This document shows positions 28,203-37,185 of a stretch of 54,313 nucleotides of DNA, in pieces (the first letter of the stretch is position 1; the number at the start of each line of letters is the position of its first letter). The translations under genes were made by a program, and so were the position numbers. Origin of the DNA: Saliphagus infecundisoli (GTDB lineage Archaea > Halobacteriota > Halobacteria > Halobacteriales > Natrialbaceae). Under the pieces are notes generated by a model that had not been told where the DNA came from, did not search any database, and saw only the letters and a program-made list of their open reading frames with translations. The stretch spans positions 1 to 54,313 of the forward strand of contig NZ_JAIWHV010000025.1 of NCBI RefSeq assembly GCF_020177375.1, given 5' to 3'.

Positions 28203-29318
28203 ATGAAAGATGCCAATGCCTCTGTCGGTGTCATCGGTCTTGGATTGATGGGAACACGCCATGCAACTAACTTAGAGGAACTTGGCGCAGATATCGTCGC
28301 TGGTACCGACATTGATTCAGACGCGAGGCAGAAGTTTGAGGTGAAGTTCAGCGCGGAATCATACGCCTCCTTCGAGCGTATGTACGACGGGACCAACCTT
28401 GATGCTGTGGTCATCACAACTCCAAATAAGTTTCACGAACCAGCAGCTCTGGCTGCACTTGACGACAACGTGGCCGTGCTTTGTGAGAAACCACTTGCTC
28501 ATTCCCTCCCCGCGGCGGAACGAATCGCGGCCGCAGATGAACAGTCGGATGCCTTCTGTATGGCTGGATTTAAACACCGTTTCGGCTCCGCTACGTCGCT
28601 GTACAAGGCCTATCAACAAGATGGAGAACTCGGCGATCTTAACGCCATTGAGGGGGGATACGTCCGTCGGCGCGGAATCCCTGGACTCGGATCCTGGTTC
28701 ACTAGTGAGGAGGTGGCCGGCGGTGGTGCCCTCATCGATATAGGCGTCCATGCCATCGACTATGCCCTCTACCTAGCCGGTTATCCAGAGGTGATCGAGG
28801 TGATGGGCGTCACACGCAACTCGTTTATAGCCCGAGACAATTATGATGATCCCGACGATTGGGCCGGGAAGTGGGACCTTACGGATGAGTCACGGGATGT
28901 CGATGACTCGGCAACTGTTCTTATGAGGTGTGCTGGAGACCTAACAATTTCACTCGAAATCGCATGGGCTGCAAATAGGGAGCCAGACGAAACGTTTGTT
29001 GTCCGCGGCACAGATGCCGGCGTCCGCATGGATCTACGTGGAGACTCCCTCGATATATTCAAAACTGGGAGCAAGGATCACGACCATTACAGCGACACCA
29101 CTTTGACGTCAAAACGCGAGAATGACAAGCTTTGCGACGAAGATTTAGCGTTTTTGCAGGGCGTCTATTCAGACAAACGCCCGTCAATGAATACCATTGA
29201 CGAAGCGCTGCAGGTCCAGCGTATTATCGCTGCGATCTATCGCTCTAGCGATCAGGATTCGTCGATAGTGCTTGAAAATGATGAATTGAGGCCAACTACG
29301 GCGGCTGAGCAGAGGTAA
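28203..29318 (+). CDS. Gfo/Idh/MocA-family oxidoreductase
   Basis: 371 residues, ATG 28203 (a GTG precedes it directly). N-terminal Rossmann fold with 'VGVIGLGLMGTRHATNL', then 'VVITTPNKFHEPAALAAL' and the family Lys in 'VLCEKPLAHSLP'. The C-terminal alpha/beta domain has 'GGALIDIGVHAIDYALYL' with the catalytic Asp-His. These enzymes oxidise or reduce sugars and inositols with NAD(P). It diverges from the sulfatase and is the first of three in the locus, which suggests stepwise processing of the imported sugar. The IS630 element begins ~20 bp after its stop, leaving it intact. Confidence 0.88.
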   Translation: MKDANASVGVIGLGLMGTRHATNLEELGADIVAGTDIDSDARQKFEVKFSAESYASFERMYDGTNLDAVVITTPNKFHEPAALAALDDNVAVLCEKPLAHSLPAAERIAAADEQSDAFCMAGFKHRFGSATSLYKAYQQDGELGDLNAIEGGYVRRRGIPGLGSWFTSEEVAGGGALIDIGVHAIDYALYLAGYPEVIEVMGVTRNSFIARDNYDDPDDWAGKWDLTDESRDVDDSATVLMRCAGDLTISLEIAWAANREPDETFVVRGTDAGVRMDLRGDSLDIFKTGSKDHDHYSDTTLTSKRENDKLCDEDLAFLQGVYSDKRPSMNTIDEALQVQRIIAAIYRSSDQDSSIVLENDELRPTTAAEQR

Positions 29319-29338
29319 GACCATTCGTCACAACCTAG

Positions 29339-29365
29339 TGGACCTGCCAGTTAATTCGTACCCAC
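29339..29365 (+). repeat. Left terminal inverted repeat of the IS630 element
   Basis: 27 bp, identical to the reverse complement of 30963-30989; a TA lies just outside. Confidence 0.9.
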
Positions 29366-29418
29366 CCCGGTGAGTTCTTACTCATTCCACTCCTTTCACT
29401 GGTGATGAGCGTGAACTC

Positions 29419-30546
29419 ATGTCTTCTCACACTACCCCTACACCAGCCCAGATCACGTTGTCCTATCTCGAACGGACTCACCTCGAAGCGGTTGTCCGAA
29501 GGGCAACCGCTTCACAACGTGATGTGTTCCGATCTCGGATCGTCCTGTTAGCTGCTCGCAGCTATAATAACACCCAAATCGCTCGCCAACTCTCCTGTAC
29601 TCGCAAGACTGTACGCAAATGGCGCAATCGCTACGCTGACTCTGGCCGGGCCGGGCTTGTCGACAAGCCCCGGCCCGGCCGACCACGTATCTATCCCGAC
29701 TCCACACGCGCTCTCATCACAGCGCTCGCGTGTGAACTTCCGGCGAACCGTCAACTCCCGTTGTCGCGACTCAGCTCCGCCGATATCCATGCTCAGGCTA
29801 CTCACGAAGTCAATCCTTGTCCAGCACGGTCTACAATCGCCGCCTGGCTCAAGCAGGCGGCGATTAAACCCTGGACGGTGGCATCGTGGGTTACTCCACG
29901 TGATCCTCAGTTCAAGCAGAAGGCTGGTCGTGTCTGTGATCTCTACACCGGAAAGTGGGAAGACGAACCGCTCACTGATCGTGACGTCATTATCTGTGCT
30001 GACGAAAAAACCGGGATACAAGCCCGGTCCCGGCGGAAGACGCCGCCGGGACCGGGCAAATCAGTTCGAATCGGTCACCAGTATGATCGCCACGGGACCA
30101 CTATCTACCAGGCTGCGTTCATCGCAGGGACTGGCGGTGTGATCGGCCACTGCGTCGACCGGAACACACGTGCGAACTTTGAAACGCTGGTTGAGAAAGT
30201 GATGGCCGACCCGATCTGCCGAAGCGCAGATCGGGTCTTTTGGATCGTCGACAATGGCAGTGCTCACCATCCCGCGACGTTCAGATGGTGGCTCAAAAAG
30301 CAGTATCCTACCGCAATAGGGTTACATCTGCCGACTGGCGCATCCTGGTTGAATCAGATCGAACTGTATTTCTCAGTCCTGACGCGGAAATCACTGACTG
30401 GCGAAAGCTTTCACTCGGTCGATGCGGTTGAAAACCGCATCACCGAGTTCGGGGAGTTGTGGAACAGTGATCCAGAACCGTTTGAGTGGACCTACACGAG
30501 GAACGACTTGACGAGACTCCTTGAAAGGCTCCCAACGATAGAGTGA
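29419..30546 (+). CDS. IS630-family transposase
   Basis: 375 residues. N-terminal HTH ('SYNNTQIARQLSCTRKTVRKWRNRY'), a basic linker 'LVDKPRPGRPRIY', then the DDE catalytic core: 'VIICADEKTGIQA' (first Asp), 'VFWIVDNGSAHHP' (second Asp) and 'SWLNQIELYFSVL' (Glu). Full length for the family and uninterrupted. It should cut and rejoin the element at its inverted repeats with TA targets. Confidence 0.93.
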   Translation: MSSHTTPTPAQITLSYLERTHLEAVVRRATASQRDVFRSRIVLLAARSYNNTQIARQLSCTRKTVRKWRNRYADSGRAGLVDKPRPGRPRIYPDSTRALITALACELPANRQLPLSRLSSADIHAQATHEVNPCPARSTIAAWLKQAAIKPWTVASWVTPRDPQFKQKAGRVCDLYTGKWEDEPLTDRDVIICADEKTGIQARSRRKTPPGPGKSVRIGHQYDRHGTTIYQAAFIAGTGGVIGHCVDRNTRANFETLVEKVMADPICRSADRVFWIVDNGSAHHPATFRWWLKKQYPTAIGLHLPTGASWLNQIELYFSVLTRKSLTGESFHSVDAVENRITEFGELWNSDPEPFEWTYTRNDLTRLLERLPTIE

Positions 30547-30571
30547 ATCTCGTTGAACGCGTTTCTCTAAG

Positions 30572-30937
30572 ATGGATCCAATTCCGGAGTACGCACGGCA
30601 GGCTCTCGAAGACCGCTTAGAGACGCACGCGCGCACCGCTTGGTCCAAGCGATGCGCGCGGGTCAACGTTCGATTCCGCGGTAAATACGCCTATGTGGAG
30701 GTCTTCGACAGTGATCCGTGGATTATGCCAGGATCGACGAAGGAAGAACAAGAGCAGGTTCGCCAAACCCCAGTGAAGATGTGCCGGTTAGGGTGGACTG
30801 GTGACATGGAATCGTGGGAGCTCGCGTTCCACAAATACAGCGACGGCCAGTACGAGCCGTCGATTCACTTCGACGGCTCGGGAGTCAGTTCACCCGAAGC
30901 GTGTTTTGACTGTGCCGCTCAGGTTTACCTTCGGTAG
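30572..30937 (+). CDS. Passenger ORF inside the IS630 element
   Basis: 121 residues, beginning 25 bp after the transposase stop and wholly inside the inverted repeats. It is mixed alpha/beta with two Cys near the end ('EACFDCAAQVYL') and 'RFRGKYAYVEVFDSDPW'. It shows no nuclease or DDE motif. I do not recognise a function; its fixed place suggests it travels with the element and may help transposition or maintenance. Confidence 0.75.
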   Translation: MDPIPEYARQALEDRLETHARTAWSKRCARVNVRFRGKYAYVEVFDSDPWIMPGSTKEEQEQVRQTPVKMCRLGWTGDMESWELAFHKYSDGQYEPSIHFDGSGVSSPEACFDCAAQVYLR

Positions 30938-30962
30938 CGACGCTCCACACGAGGACAGCTAC

Positions 30963-30989
30963 TGGGTACGAATTAACTGGCAGGTCCAC
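30963..30989 (-). repeat. Right terminal inverted repeat of the IS630 element
   Basis: Perfect 27-bp reverse complement of the left end; TA at 30990-30991 outside. Confidence 0.9.
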
Positions 30990-31049
30990 TAGTGATCGTC
31001 GATTGAGGTTAACTCGAGATAGCGCGTTGGATGGTCCCCTTCATTGTGA

Positions 31050-32627
31050 TTAGTTGTCGATCCAGATCGGAGATCCCCAGGCGTATTGGCCATTACGTTG
31101 TGCGACACGCACGTAATAGTAATCCTCATCGTCACTCGCGGGCAATTCGTCGAACTCAACGCTGGCCTGGCAACTGGATTCGTGATATGCCCGACTCACT
31201 CGGACTTTCCGGGAATTATGATAGACGATATCCGGATTGTTGATGTCTTCGTCGTGGAGTTCGAACTCCTCGATGAGCCGGTTTCGACATTCATTCTCGA
31301 AAGCGAACAAGTGATTTGTAGCCCTCGCGCTTTCGAGTGGAATTTCTAATCGTTCATCCTCCACATCGACGACGATAGTGGTGTCATCGGATCCAGTGAC
31401 TTCGACAATGAATCCCTGTGTCGTGCGATCAGCGTCTCCCTCAGGAAGGAGATAGCTTTGGTTATCACGGGATGTGACGAGATCAAACTCGCACTCTCCA
31501 TCTGTGAAGTCGTACGTCTGCCCGAACCCTCTGAAGCGAGGTTGAATCTCAGTGACAGTTCCATTTCTTGCACGGATCGTTCCCGACCAGTCGAACTCGG
31601 TTTCATCAAAATCGCCGTACTCAGGCGTCGGTCCCCAACCGAACTCCATTAATAACCGGTAGCAGTCTGATTCCTCATCCTTTGAGGTATCCTGATGTGT
31701 GTACACCCGTTCCACGTCACCGTTGTAAATCAGTTCAACGCGATCCAGCGGGAGCGGACAATCTACATCCACTACAGCCTGTCGTTTCACAGTATCGGTA
31801 ACATGCGATCCGAGTGGATGGCCATCTATCGACCACCAGAGTGTAATTCTGTCGCCAGTAACGCCGTAGGTACGCCGCTCTTTCAGCGCTTCCCAGACCG
31901 CATCCCGCGTCAACTCGGTAGCCCATATACCGGCGACTCCCTTTCCCCATGTCCCTGGCAGACCTGGACCATCGTTCGAAGCGATCACTCCGACATGATG
32001 ACCCTGATTTAATCCATCTACGTAGGTGCCTCCTGCCGTACGGGGTCCCGTATCCGGGTTTTGTTCCATTGAGACAGGAGAGTCGATCGATTCGCTTGAC
32101 CCGTGACTAGAGTAAATCTCTGCGACAGGAGATAGTTGGTCCTCGTAGATGTCCCAGTCTTTGCCCCGATTTCCTACATCATATGCTGTGTGATGGGGGA
32201 ATACAAGTGCCTCGCGGTCGGACGCGTTCTCTAGCAGGGACGTAAGGTCCCAGGCTTGATCAAGAGGGTTCCCTTCGTCTTTGTAGTACACGTTGTGATC
32301 CCCCCATCGGGTTCGGTTCCCGTTCCACTCGTAGGCGGGAAAGGTGACGAATTCCTGTGGATTGTTATTCCGTACTGATACGGCCTGGATATCGTCCCAC
32401 CAGGATTCAAACTCCGCGTCAGGCCCAACTGACTCCTCTCGAATACCTCCCTCACGCCCTTTCCGATACCACTTGAACGGGTAACATTGTACCACAGAGA
32501 CATCGAGATGTTGCTGGGCATACTCCAACACAGTATCCAGTTCGCTTCGATCGGCACCCGGCCCTGTCATGTGTTTGTGGAGATCTCCCCAGAACAACTG
32601 GTAGTTAGCCACTGACTCAAAGCTCAT
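31050..32627 (-). CDS. DUF3604-family protein (PHP-like metal hydrolase fold)
   Basis: 525 residues. The N-terminus has 'LFWGDLHKHMTGPGADRSE' (H-x-H), then 'FVTFPAYEWNGNRT', 'LVFPHHTAYDVG', 'AEIYSSHGSSES' and 'HHVGVIASNDGPG', which are metal-ligand blocks of DUF3604 and the related PHP fold. The C-terminal half is beta-rich. DUF3604 genes are often found near sulfatases and sugar degradation genes; the reaction is not established. No signal peptide is seen. It diverges from the second Gfo/Idh/MocA gene. Confidence 0.82.
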   Translation of the reverse strand: MSFESVANYQLFWGDLHKHMTGPGADRSELDTVLEYAQQHLDVSVVQCYPFKWYRKGREGGIREESVGPDAEFESWWDDIQAVSVRNNNPQEFVTFPAYEWNGNRTRWGDHNVYYKDEGNPLDQAWDLTSLLENASDREALVFPHHTAYDVGNRGKDWDIYEDQLSPVAEIYSSHGSSESIDSPVSMEQNPDTGPRTAGGTYVDGLNQGHHVGVIASNDGPGLPGTWGKGVAGIWATELTRDAVWEALKERRTYGVTGDRITLWWSIDGHPLGSHVTDTVKRQAVVDVDCPLPLDRVELIYNGDVERVYTHQDTSKDEESDCYRLLMEFGWGPTPEYGDFDETEFDWSGTIRARNGTVTEIQPRFRGFGQTYDFTDGECEFDLVTSRDNQSYLLPEGDADRTTQGFIVEVTGSDDTTIVVDVEDERLEIPLESARATNHLFAFENECRNRLIEEFELHDEDINNPDIVYHNSRKVRVSRAYHESSCQASVEFDELPASDDEDYYYVRVAQRNGQYAWGSPIWIDN

Positions 32628-32652
32628 CGCAACAATGAACGAAGAACAGGTA

Positions 32653-32660
32653 TTAAAATC
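32653..32660 (-). promoter_or_regulatory. TATA box of the DUF3604 gene
   Basis: Read on the minus strand 'TTTTAATA' sits about 28-30 nt before the ATG at 32627, fitting a leaderless haloarchaeal promoter. Confidence 0.45.
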
Positions 32661-32813
32661 CTTGTCTCCGCAAATCTCTCAGCGTGGTGATGAGGGGGAA
32701 TCAAAGTCAGTGTGAGATCTTGTTCGCTTTCTCATGGCAACTAGTTGGATTACCGACTGTCTCTCTCGTCGATAATCCGCATGGTTTTTGTAATCGCTAC
32801 CGATGTTACAGGC

Positions 32814-34028
32814 ATGTCATCGGATGACTTTGGTATCGGTCTCGTCGGAGCTGGCTTTATCAGCCGTGAAGCGCATGCACCGAGCGTCGAATATATCCCT
32901 GATGCCCGTATCGCAGGAATCCAGAACAGAACGCGGGAAAACGCCTCGTCACTCGCTGCCGACTGTAATCAAAATGGAAATTCTGAGCCTTCTATCTACG
33001 GTGACGGAGAGATCAAGGCGCTGGCTACTGATCCGGACGTCGATGCCATCTGGGTCACCACTCCGAACTTCACCCGCCTCAACGCCGTGAAGGCAGTTAT
33101 AGAGGCCGTTGAAGACGGTGCCGACTTGCAAGGCATCGCTGTAGAAAAGCCGATTGGCAGGACGGTCAAGGAAGGGAACCGACTGCTTGAACTCGTGGAT
33201 CGCGTCGATCTCCCGCATGCCTACCTCGAAAACTGGCCCCACGAACCTGACGTCGGTGATATGCGGTCCCTTCTCTGGGAGCAGGGCCGTGACGCCGGCC
33301 GCCCGTACATTGCCCGCTCCCAGGCCGAACACGGAGGTCCGCACTCAGGTTGGTTCTGGGATGGGCGTAAACAAGGTGGCGGCGCGCTGACGGATATGCT
33401 CTGTCACGCCCTTGCCAATAACGAAATCTTGTTATCCGATCCCAATGGATCTCCCCCCAAAGCCGTCTCAGTTACGGCGAATACGGGGACACTCAAATGG
33501 GATCGAAATGCCTATGCGGAGGAACTGGAGGCCGCATACGATATTAACTTCGCAACGGATCCTGTCGACGACTACGCAAGCGCGACGATTCAGTACGAGG
33601 ATGCGAATGGGCGGCCCGTTATCTCCGAGGCGAGCGGATCGTGGTGTTACGTCGGATCCGGCGTCAGGCGGACGATAGAATTGCTTGGGCCCGAGTACTC
33701 TGGACAGGTACTCTCTGATGAGACGTCTTCCAGCGTCTTTTTCTCGGACGATTTGTCGAACGATGAAGGCTGGGCAGAGAAACAAAACGCCACCAGCGGC
33801 CGAATGCCGGTCTCTGCCGCTGAAGTAGTAAAGGGTGGCTACGTTGCAGAGAACCGTAACGCGATTGAATCCTTCCGAGATGAACAGAATGCGAGACTTG
33901 ATCTCGATGATGGTTGCCGTATCCTTCGTCTGTGCATGGCCGCCTACAAGGCCGCCGAGACGGGGCAGGAAGTCGACCCTCGGGCCACAGACCTGACGGA
34001 GTACGTCCCATTTCCTGCCCGAAAATAA
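32814..34028 (+). CDS. Gfo/Idh/MocA-family oxidoreductase
   Basis: 404 residues from ATG 32814 (MSSDDFGIGLVGAGF); the frame is open to 32745, but those residues precede the Rossmann fold. 'GLVGAGFISREAHAPSVEY' binds the cofactor, 'AVEKPIGRTVKEGNRL' holds the family Lys, and 'GGGALTDMLCHALANNEIL' the catalytic Asp-His region. Longer than its two relatives in the locus. It probably oxidises a sugar derived from the imported glycan; substrate unknown. Confidence 0.85.
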   Translation: MSSDDFGIGLVGAGFISREAHAPSVEYIPDARIAGIQNRTRENASSLAADCNQNGNSEPSIYGDGEIKALATDPDVDAIWVTTPNFTRLNAVKAVIEAVEDGADLQGIAVEKPIGRTVKEGNRLLELVDRVDLPHAYLENWPHEPDVGDMRSLLWEQGRDAGRPYIARSQAEHGGPHSGWFWDGRKQGGGALTDMLCHALANNEILLSDPNGSPPKAVSVTANTGTLKWDRNAYAEELEAAYDINFATDPVDDYASATIQYEDANGRPVISEASGSWCYVGSGVRRTIELLGPEYSGQVLSDETSSSVFFSDDLSNDEGWAEKQNATSGRMPVSAAEVVKGGYVAENRNAIESFRDEQNARLDLDDGCRILRLCMAAYKAAETGQEVDPRATDLTEYVPFPARK

Positions 34029-34179
34029 CTATACCAAGGACCGGAGACTCGGCCTCGCTACTGTACCGCAGGTAACATTTTTTACTAGATTGGCTCACCT
34101 AATCTGGCAACTGTATTAGTCTAGTCTCGTACTTTCTCAGTCCAAAAATCAGCCTTCAGAACCCGCCATTTGACGGCTT

Positions 34180-35214
34180 TTAGTCGACTAGGTCTAAACG
34201 TTTGCCCGCGTCGGCGCTACGCCGCGCGGTTTCGACTATTCTGTGAGCTTCCCGGCAGAATTGGGGGTCGAGCGGCCCCTCAGGTTCCACATCGTTTTCA
34301 AGACAGTAGATCACATAGTGGGCAAGGTCCTGATACTGCGGTTCCAGGGGATCGGCTGCTACTGTGTAGCCTTCGGGTTCTTCGGCAGTCGATACACGAA
34401 TAACGTCTCCCTCTGTCCGATTCGTGATGGCACCCTCTGTTCCAATGATTTCATATCCTTTCTTATTTGTGGGCTGTATCTCCCAGGGATTCGTGAGCAT
34501 TCGCCAGGTGGTTTGAAGTGTCGACAATCCATCTTCATAGCGACAGATAGTTGCGCTTTGGACGTCGACTGGTCCATTGTCAGGCGTGTATGACTCGGCA
34601 GTTACTGTCTCTGGAAGTTCTCCACCGCGGAACCATGTCGAGAAAGTCGATCCGTAGCCGAGATAATCGAGCATCGACCCACCACCGTCTGCCGGCTCAT
34701 AGAACCAACTGTCATTCGGTGGGGCACCGGCATTTCCGCCATAATATTGGAGCTCAACGATATCACCGATGACACTCTCGGAGACAAGCCGTCGAATCGT
34801 ATGTCGTTCAGCGTCCCAGGCAGCTGGCCAGTTGATGAAGAGAGTACCGTCTGTACCAGCCATCGCTTCCAGCATTCGATCGGCATCCGATAGCGACACG
34901 GAGAGCGGTTTTTCTATTACGATGTGGAAACCGTAGGGTGCGACCTGCTCAACGAAATCAGCGTGCAGCGAGTTGCGTGGACAGCCGATAACAATGTCTG
35001 TATCGACCGTCTCAAGACACTTATCAAGGTCTTCGAACACTATGTCGTCGGATAGGCCAAGATCGTCGACGGCGTCTGAAAGTGATCCAGTGGACGTCTC
35101 CGGAGTCTCATCACAGACGCCGACGATCTTAGCGTTTGGATGATTGTCTACCCACTGAAGGTTCGTATTCATATGCATCTGGTCAAAGTTCGCACCGACG
35201 AAGCGCCACGTCAT
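34180..35214 (-). CDS. Gfo/Idh/MocA-family oxidoreductase, atypical cofactor loop
   Basis: 344 residues. The C-terminal part is standard ('VIEKPLSVSLSDADRM', 'GGGSMLDYLGYGSTFSTWF'), but the first loop reads 'FVGANFDQMHMNTNL' in place of the usual G-x-G-x-x-G. This could mark a subfamily with a different cofactor contact. It converges on the previous gene and is the third such enzyme in the locus. A TATA-like 'TTTTTATATTAAT' on the minus strand lies ~28 nt before the ATG. Confidence 0.85.
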   Translation of the reverse strand: MTWRFVGANFDQMHMNTNLQWVDNHPNAKIVGVCDETPETSTGSLSDAVDDLGLSDDIVFEDLDKCLETVDTDIVIGCPRNSLHADFVEQVAPYGFHIVIEKPLSVSLSDADRMLEAMAGTDGTLFINWPAAWDAERHTIRRLVSESVIGDIVELQYYGGNAGAPPNDSWFYEPADGGGSMLDYLGYGSTFSTWFRGGELPETVTAESYTPDNGPVDVQSATICRYEDGLSTLQTTWRMLTNPWEIQPTNKKGYEIIGTEGAITNRTEGDVIRVSTAEEPEGYTVAADPLEPQYQDLAHYVIYCLENDVEPEGPLDPQFCREAHRIVETARRSADAGKRLDLVD

Positions 35215-36000
35215 GACTAAAACGGCTATCTGATTAATATAAAAAGGTATGGGTTGTACCCATCTCTGGGGACATCTGCAGGACGACTTAAGGCGATTTC
35301 ATATCATATATAAACGACGAAAGCCTTTCTGGATGGTCAAACGCCGACTGGATAGACATAGAAATTCAGGTTTTGTTGTAATGATTGCATTGACGCTGTG
35401 GTCCAGTCCCTCATATTGGTGAACCTTTGACAGCGAGTCTCTATACAATTACGGTGGTATGATTGTAACGAAAGTCATGAGGGCGATCTACGATTTCCAT
35501 AGTATTTATTTTTACTTCGCCAGTTTTCATTAACCAGGAACCTCTGAGAATCCCCTGCTACTTGATAGTAATTCCATAATTTTATTATATCTATATTTCT
35601 AGTACATGGATTACTATAACAGAGAATAATAATAATACGAGGATAGTGTAATATATTAATTTAACAACCATCCATATAGAGCACAAGTTATAGAAATTAA
35701 CTGGTAACATCCACAGTATATCAAACCTATAGATGTCTATTACCCTTATGAATTCACAAATATAGATCTTATATCACTTTAATTTATTAGAGAATACAGG
35801 CTATAGGCGACAATACCTACAAATAATAGATTTTAATCCAATATACTAAGTTTTAAAACCCTCGATTTGAGAACTTGCCAGTGATATTGATTGACAGATT
35901 AATTAGTGGATGAGGGTAGTGTCAATAATTTTTGGACCTATGGAACTAACCCAGTTATGTAGCCAACCTAAATTAGTGATCTGTTGCCACTATTGCGTGC
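35215..36000. other. AT-rich gene-free stretch
   Basis: About 785 bp with far higher A+T than the rest, especially 35500-35900, full of short TATA-like and poly-A/T runs. No open frame of note, no tRNA and no recognisable repeat array. The first ~40 bp hold the promoter of the Gfo/Idh/MocA gene. It may be a decayed insertion or an AT-rich boundary of the sulfatase locus. Confidence 0.55.
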
Positions 36001-36368
36001 TCAGGGATCGGCTACGACTCGAAAGTCCATGTGGCTAGTAGTGTAATCGGGAGTACTCTAGGTGCGTGCGGCGACACGATATCGGTTGCAGTAGGACTTG
36101 TGACAGAGGTGCGATCCGCCCCAGATCACCTTTGCTGTCCCGTCCTTAGCCCAGTGCGATTTTTGAAGGCCCCTTCATCGTGATTGGTTCTCCACCAGTC
36201 GGCAATCCACACCCAAATGTTACCCGCCGTATTGTAGAGACCGTAGCCGTTGGGTTCGAACGCGTCGACGGGTGCGGTGTGATCGTAGCCGTCAGCGGCG
36301 GTATTGTGGTCAGGAAACTCCCTCTGCCAGATGGTTCTCCGACCAATCCGAGTCTCCACCTCGTCCCA
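36001..36368 (-). pseudogene. Broken formylglycine-generating enzyme (FGE-sulfatase) fragment
   Basis: The minus strand encodes the C-terminal third of an FGE. 'TIWQREFPDHNTAADGY', 'APVDAFEPNGYGLYNTAGN' and 'VWIADWW' are followed, after a frame change near 36140, by 'WGGSHLCHKSYCNRYRVAA' with the two active-site Cys. Then comes an in-frame TAG and 'HMDFRVVADP' before TGA at 36003-36001. The 5' part is missing: homology stops at the edge of the IS630 element (36369). FGE converts the active-site Cys of sulfatases to formylglycine. This copy has a truncation, a frameshift and a stop, so it cannot activate the sulfatase encoded 8 kb away. Confidence 0.82.
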
Positions 36369-36447
36369 CCTTGTGCAACAGACGTCTTTAGTGGAGGCTC
36401 ATTGAGCCTTTCATCGAGCAAAGTGCTATCTTCACTCGGCGCCTAGT

Positions 36448-37185
36448 TTGAACATTGTGACACGTCCAGTCGGAACGCAAGAAGAATTGGAAGCACGGCG
36501 ACGGCGTGCCGTCGCCATGCTGGAACTTGGCCACAGTCCGTACGAGATTGCTGAAATCGAAGGAGTTGCACCGTGGTCAGTATATCGATGGAAGAAGATG
36601 TATGAGGATGAGGGAAAGGACGGTCTCAGTTCGAAACCGCATCCTGGATCCACGACAGCACTTCCGAAAGAAGATTTCGACGAGCTTGCGGACCTGCTCC
36701 AGCAGGGTCCGCAAGCACACGACTTCGAAACTGATCGGTGGACATTAGATCGAATCCGTGTGATGATCGAGCAGGAATTTGGTGTGTCTGTGAGTACACC
36801 GACCGTCTGGCGCTATATGCAGCGGATCGACTGGAGCTGCCAGAAACCGCAACGTCGCGCTCACGAGCGCGACGAAGCGGCCGTTGAGGAGTGGCTGAAC
36901 GAAACGGTCCCGGCAATTGAAAAAAGCGCGACTGAACGACGAATGGCTCGTTTTCGTCGACGAGAGTTCGTTTGGCATGCAGTCAACGGTTGTACGAACG
37001 TGGGGTCCACGTGGACAGACACCGGTCCACGTTGGCTCAGGACAGTGGGACCGCTGGAAGGTTCTTGGAGTGCTGGCAGTCGCGCCTGCCAGCGGCGCGA
37101 CTGCCTTCAGTCATTGGATGACTCCAGATGGGCTCCCCGGGCTGATAATTGCCGAGTTTGTGCGGGATTTCCTGAATTACTATAA
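36448..37185 (+). CDS. IS630 transposase, N-terminal frame
   Basis: The first ~155 codons are genuine: an HTH region ('AVAMLELGHSPYEIAEIEGV', 'VYRWKKMYEDEGKDGL'), a second helical domain ('WTLDRIRVMIEQEFGVSVS') and 'TVWRYMQRIDWSCQKPQRR'. After an A6 run at 36918-36925 this frame turns into nonsense until its stop at 37185, while the catalytic part continues one frame over. Either a single-base frameshift broke the gene or the frame change is programmed. Confidence 0.75.
   Translation: MNIVTRPVGTQEELEARRRRAVAMLELGHSPYEIAEIEGVAPWSVYRWKKMYEDEGKDGLSSKPHPGSTTALPKEDFDELADLLQQGPQAHDFETDRWTLDRIRVMIEQEFGVSVSTPTVWRYMQRIDWSCQKPQRRAHERDEAAVEEWLNETVPAIEKSATERRMARFRRREFVWHAVNGCTNVGSTWTDTGPRWLRTVGPLEGSWSAGSRACQRRDCLQSLDDSRWAPRADNCRVCAGFPELL

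Larger units (their letters stand above)
29339..30989 (+). mobile_element. Intact IS630-family insertion sequence (1,651 bp)
   Basis: A perfect 27-bp inverted repeat (begins GTGGACCTGCCAGTT) lies at 29339-29365 and 30963-30989. A TA dinucleotide flanks each end (29337-29338 and 30990-30991), the target duplication known for IS630. The match even extends by one base on each side of the TA. Inside are a full transposase and a 121-residue passenger ORF on the same strand. Perfect ends and open frames suggest recent activity. Confidence 0.9.

Noticed and set aside
29548-30021. Minus-strand frame inside the first IS630 element
   Set aside because: Fully antisense to the catalytic part of the transposase, with no family features.
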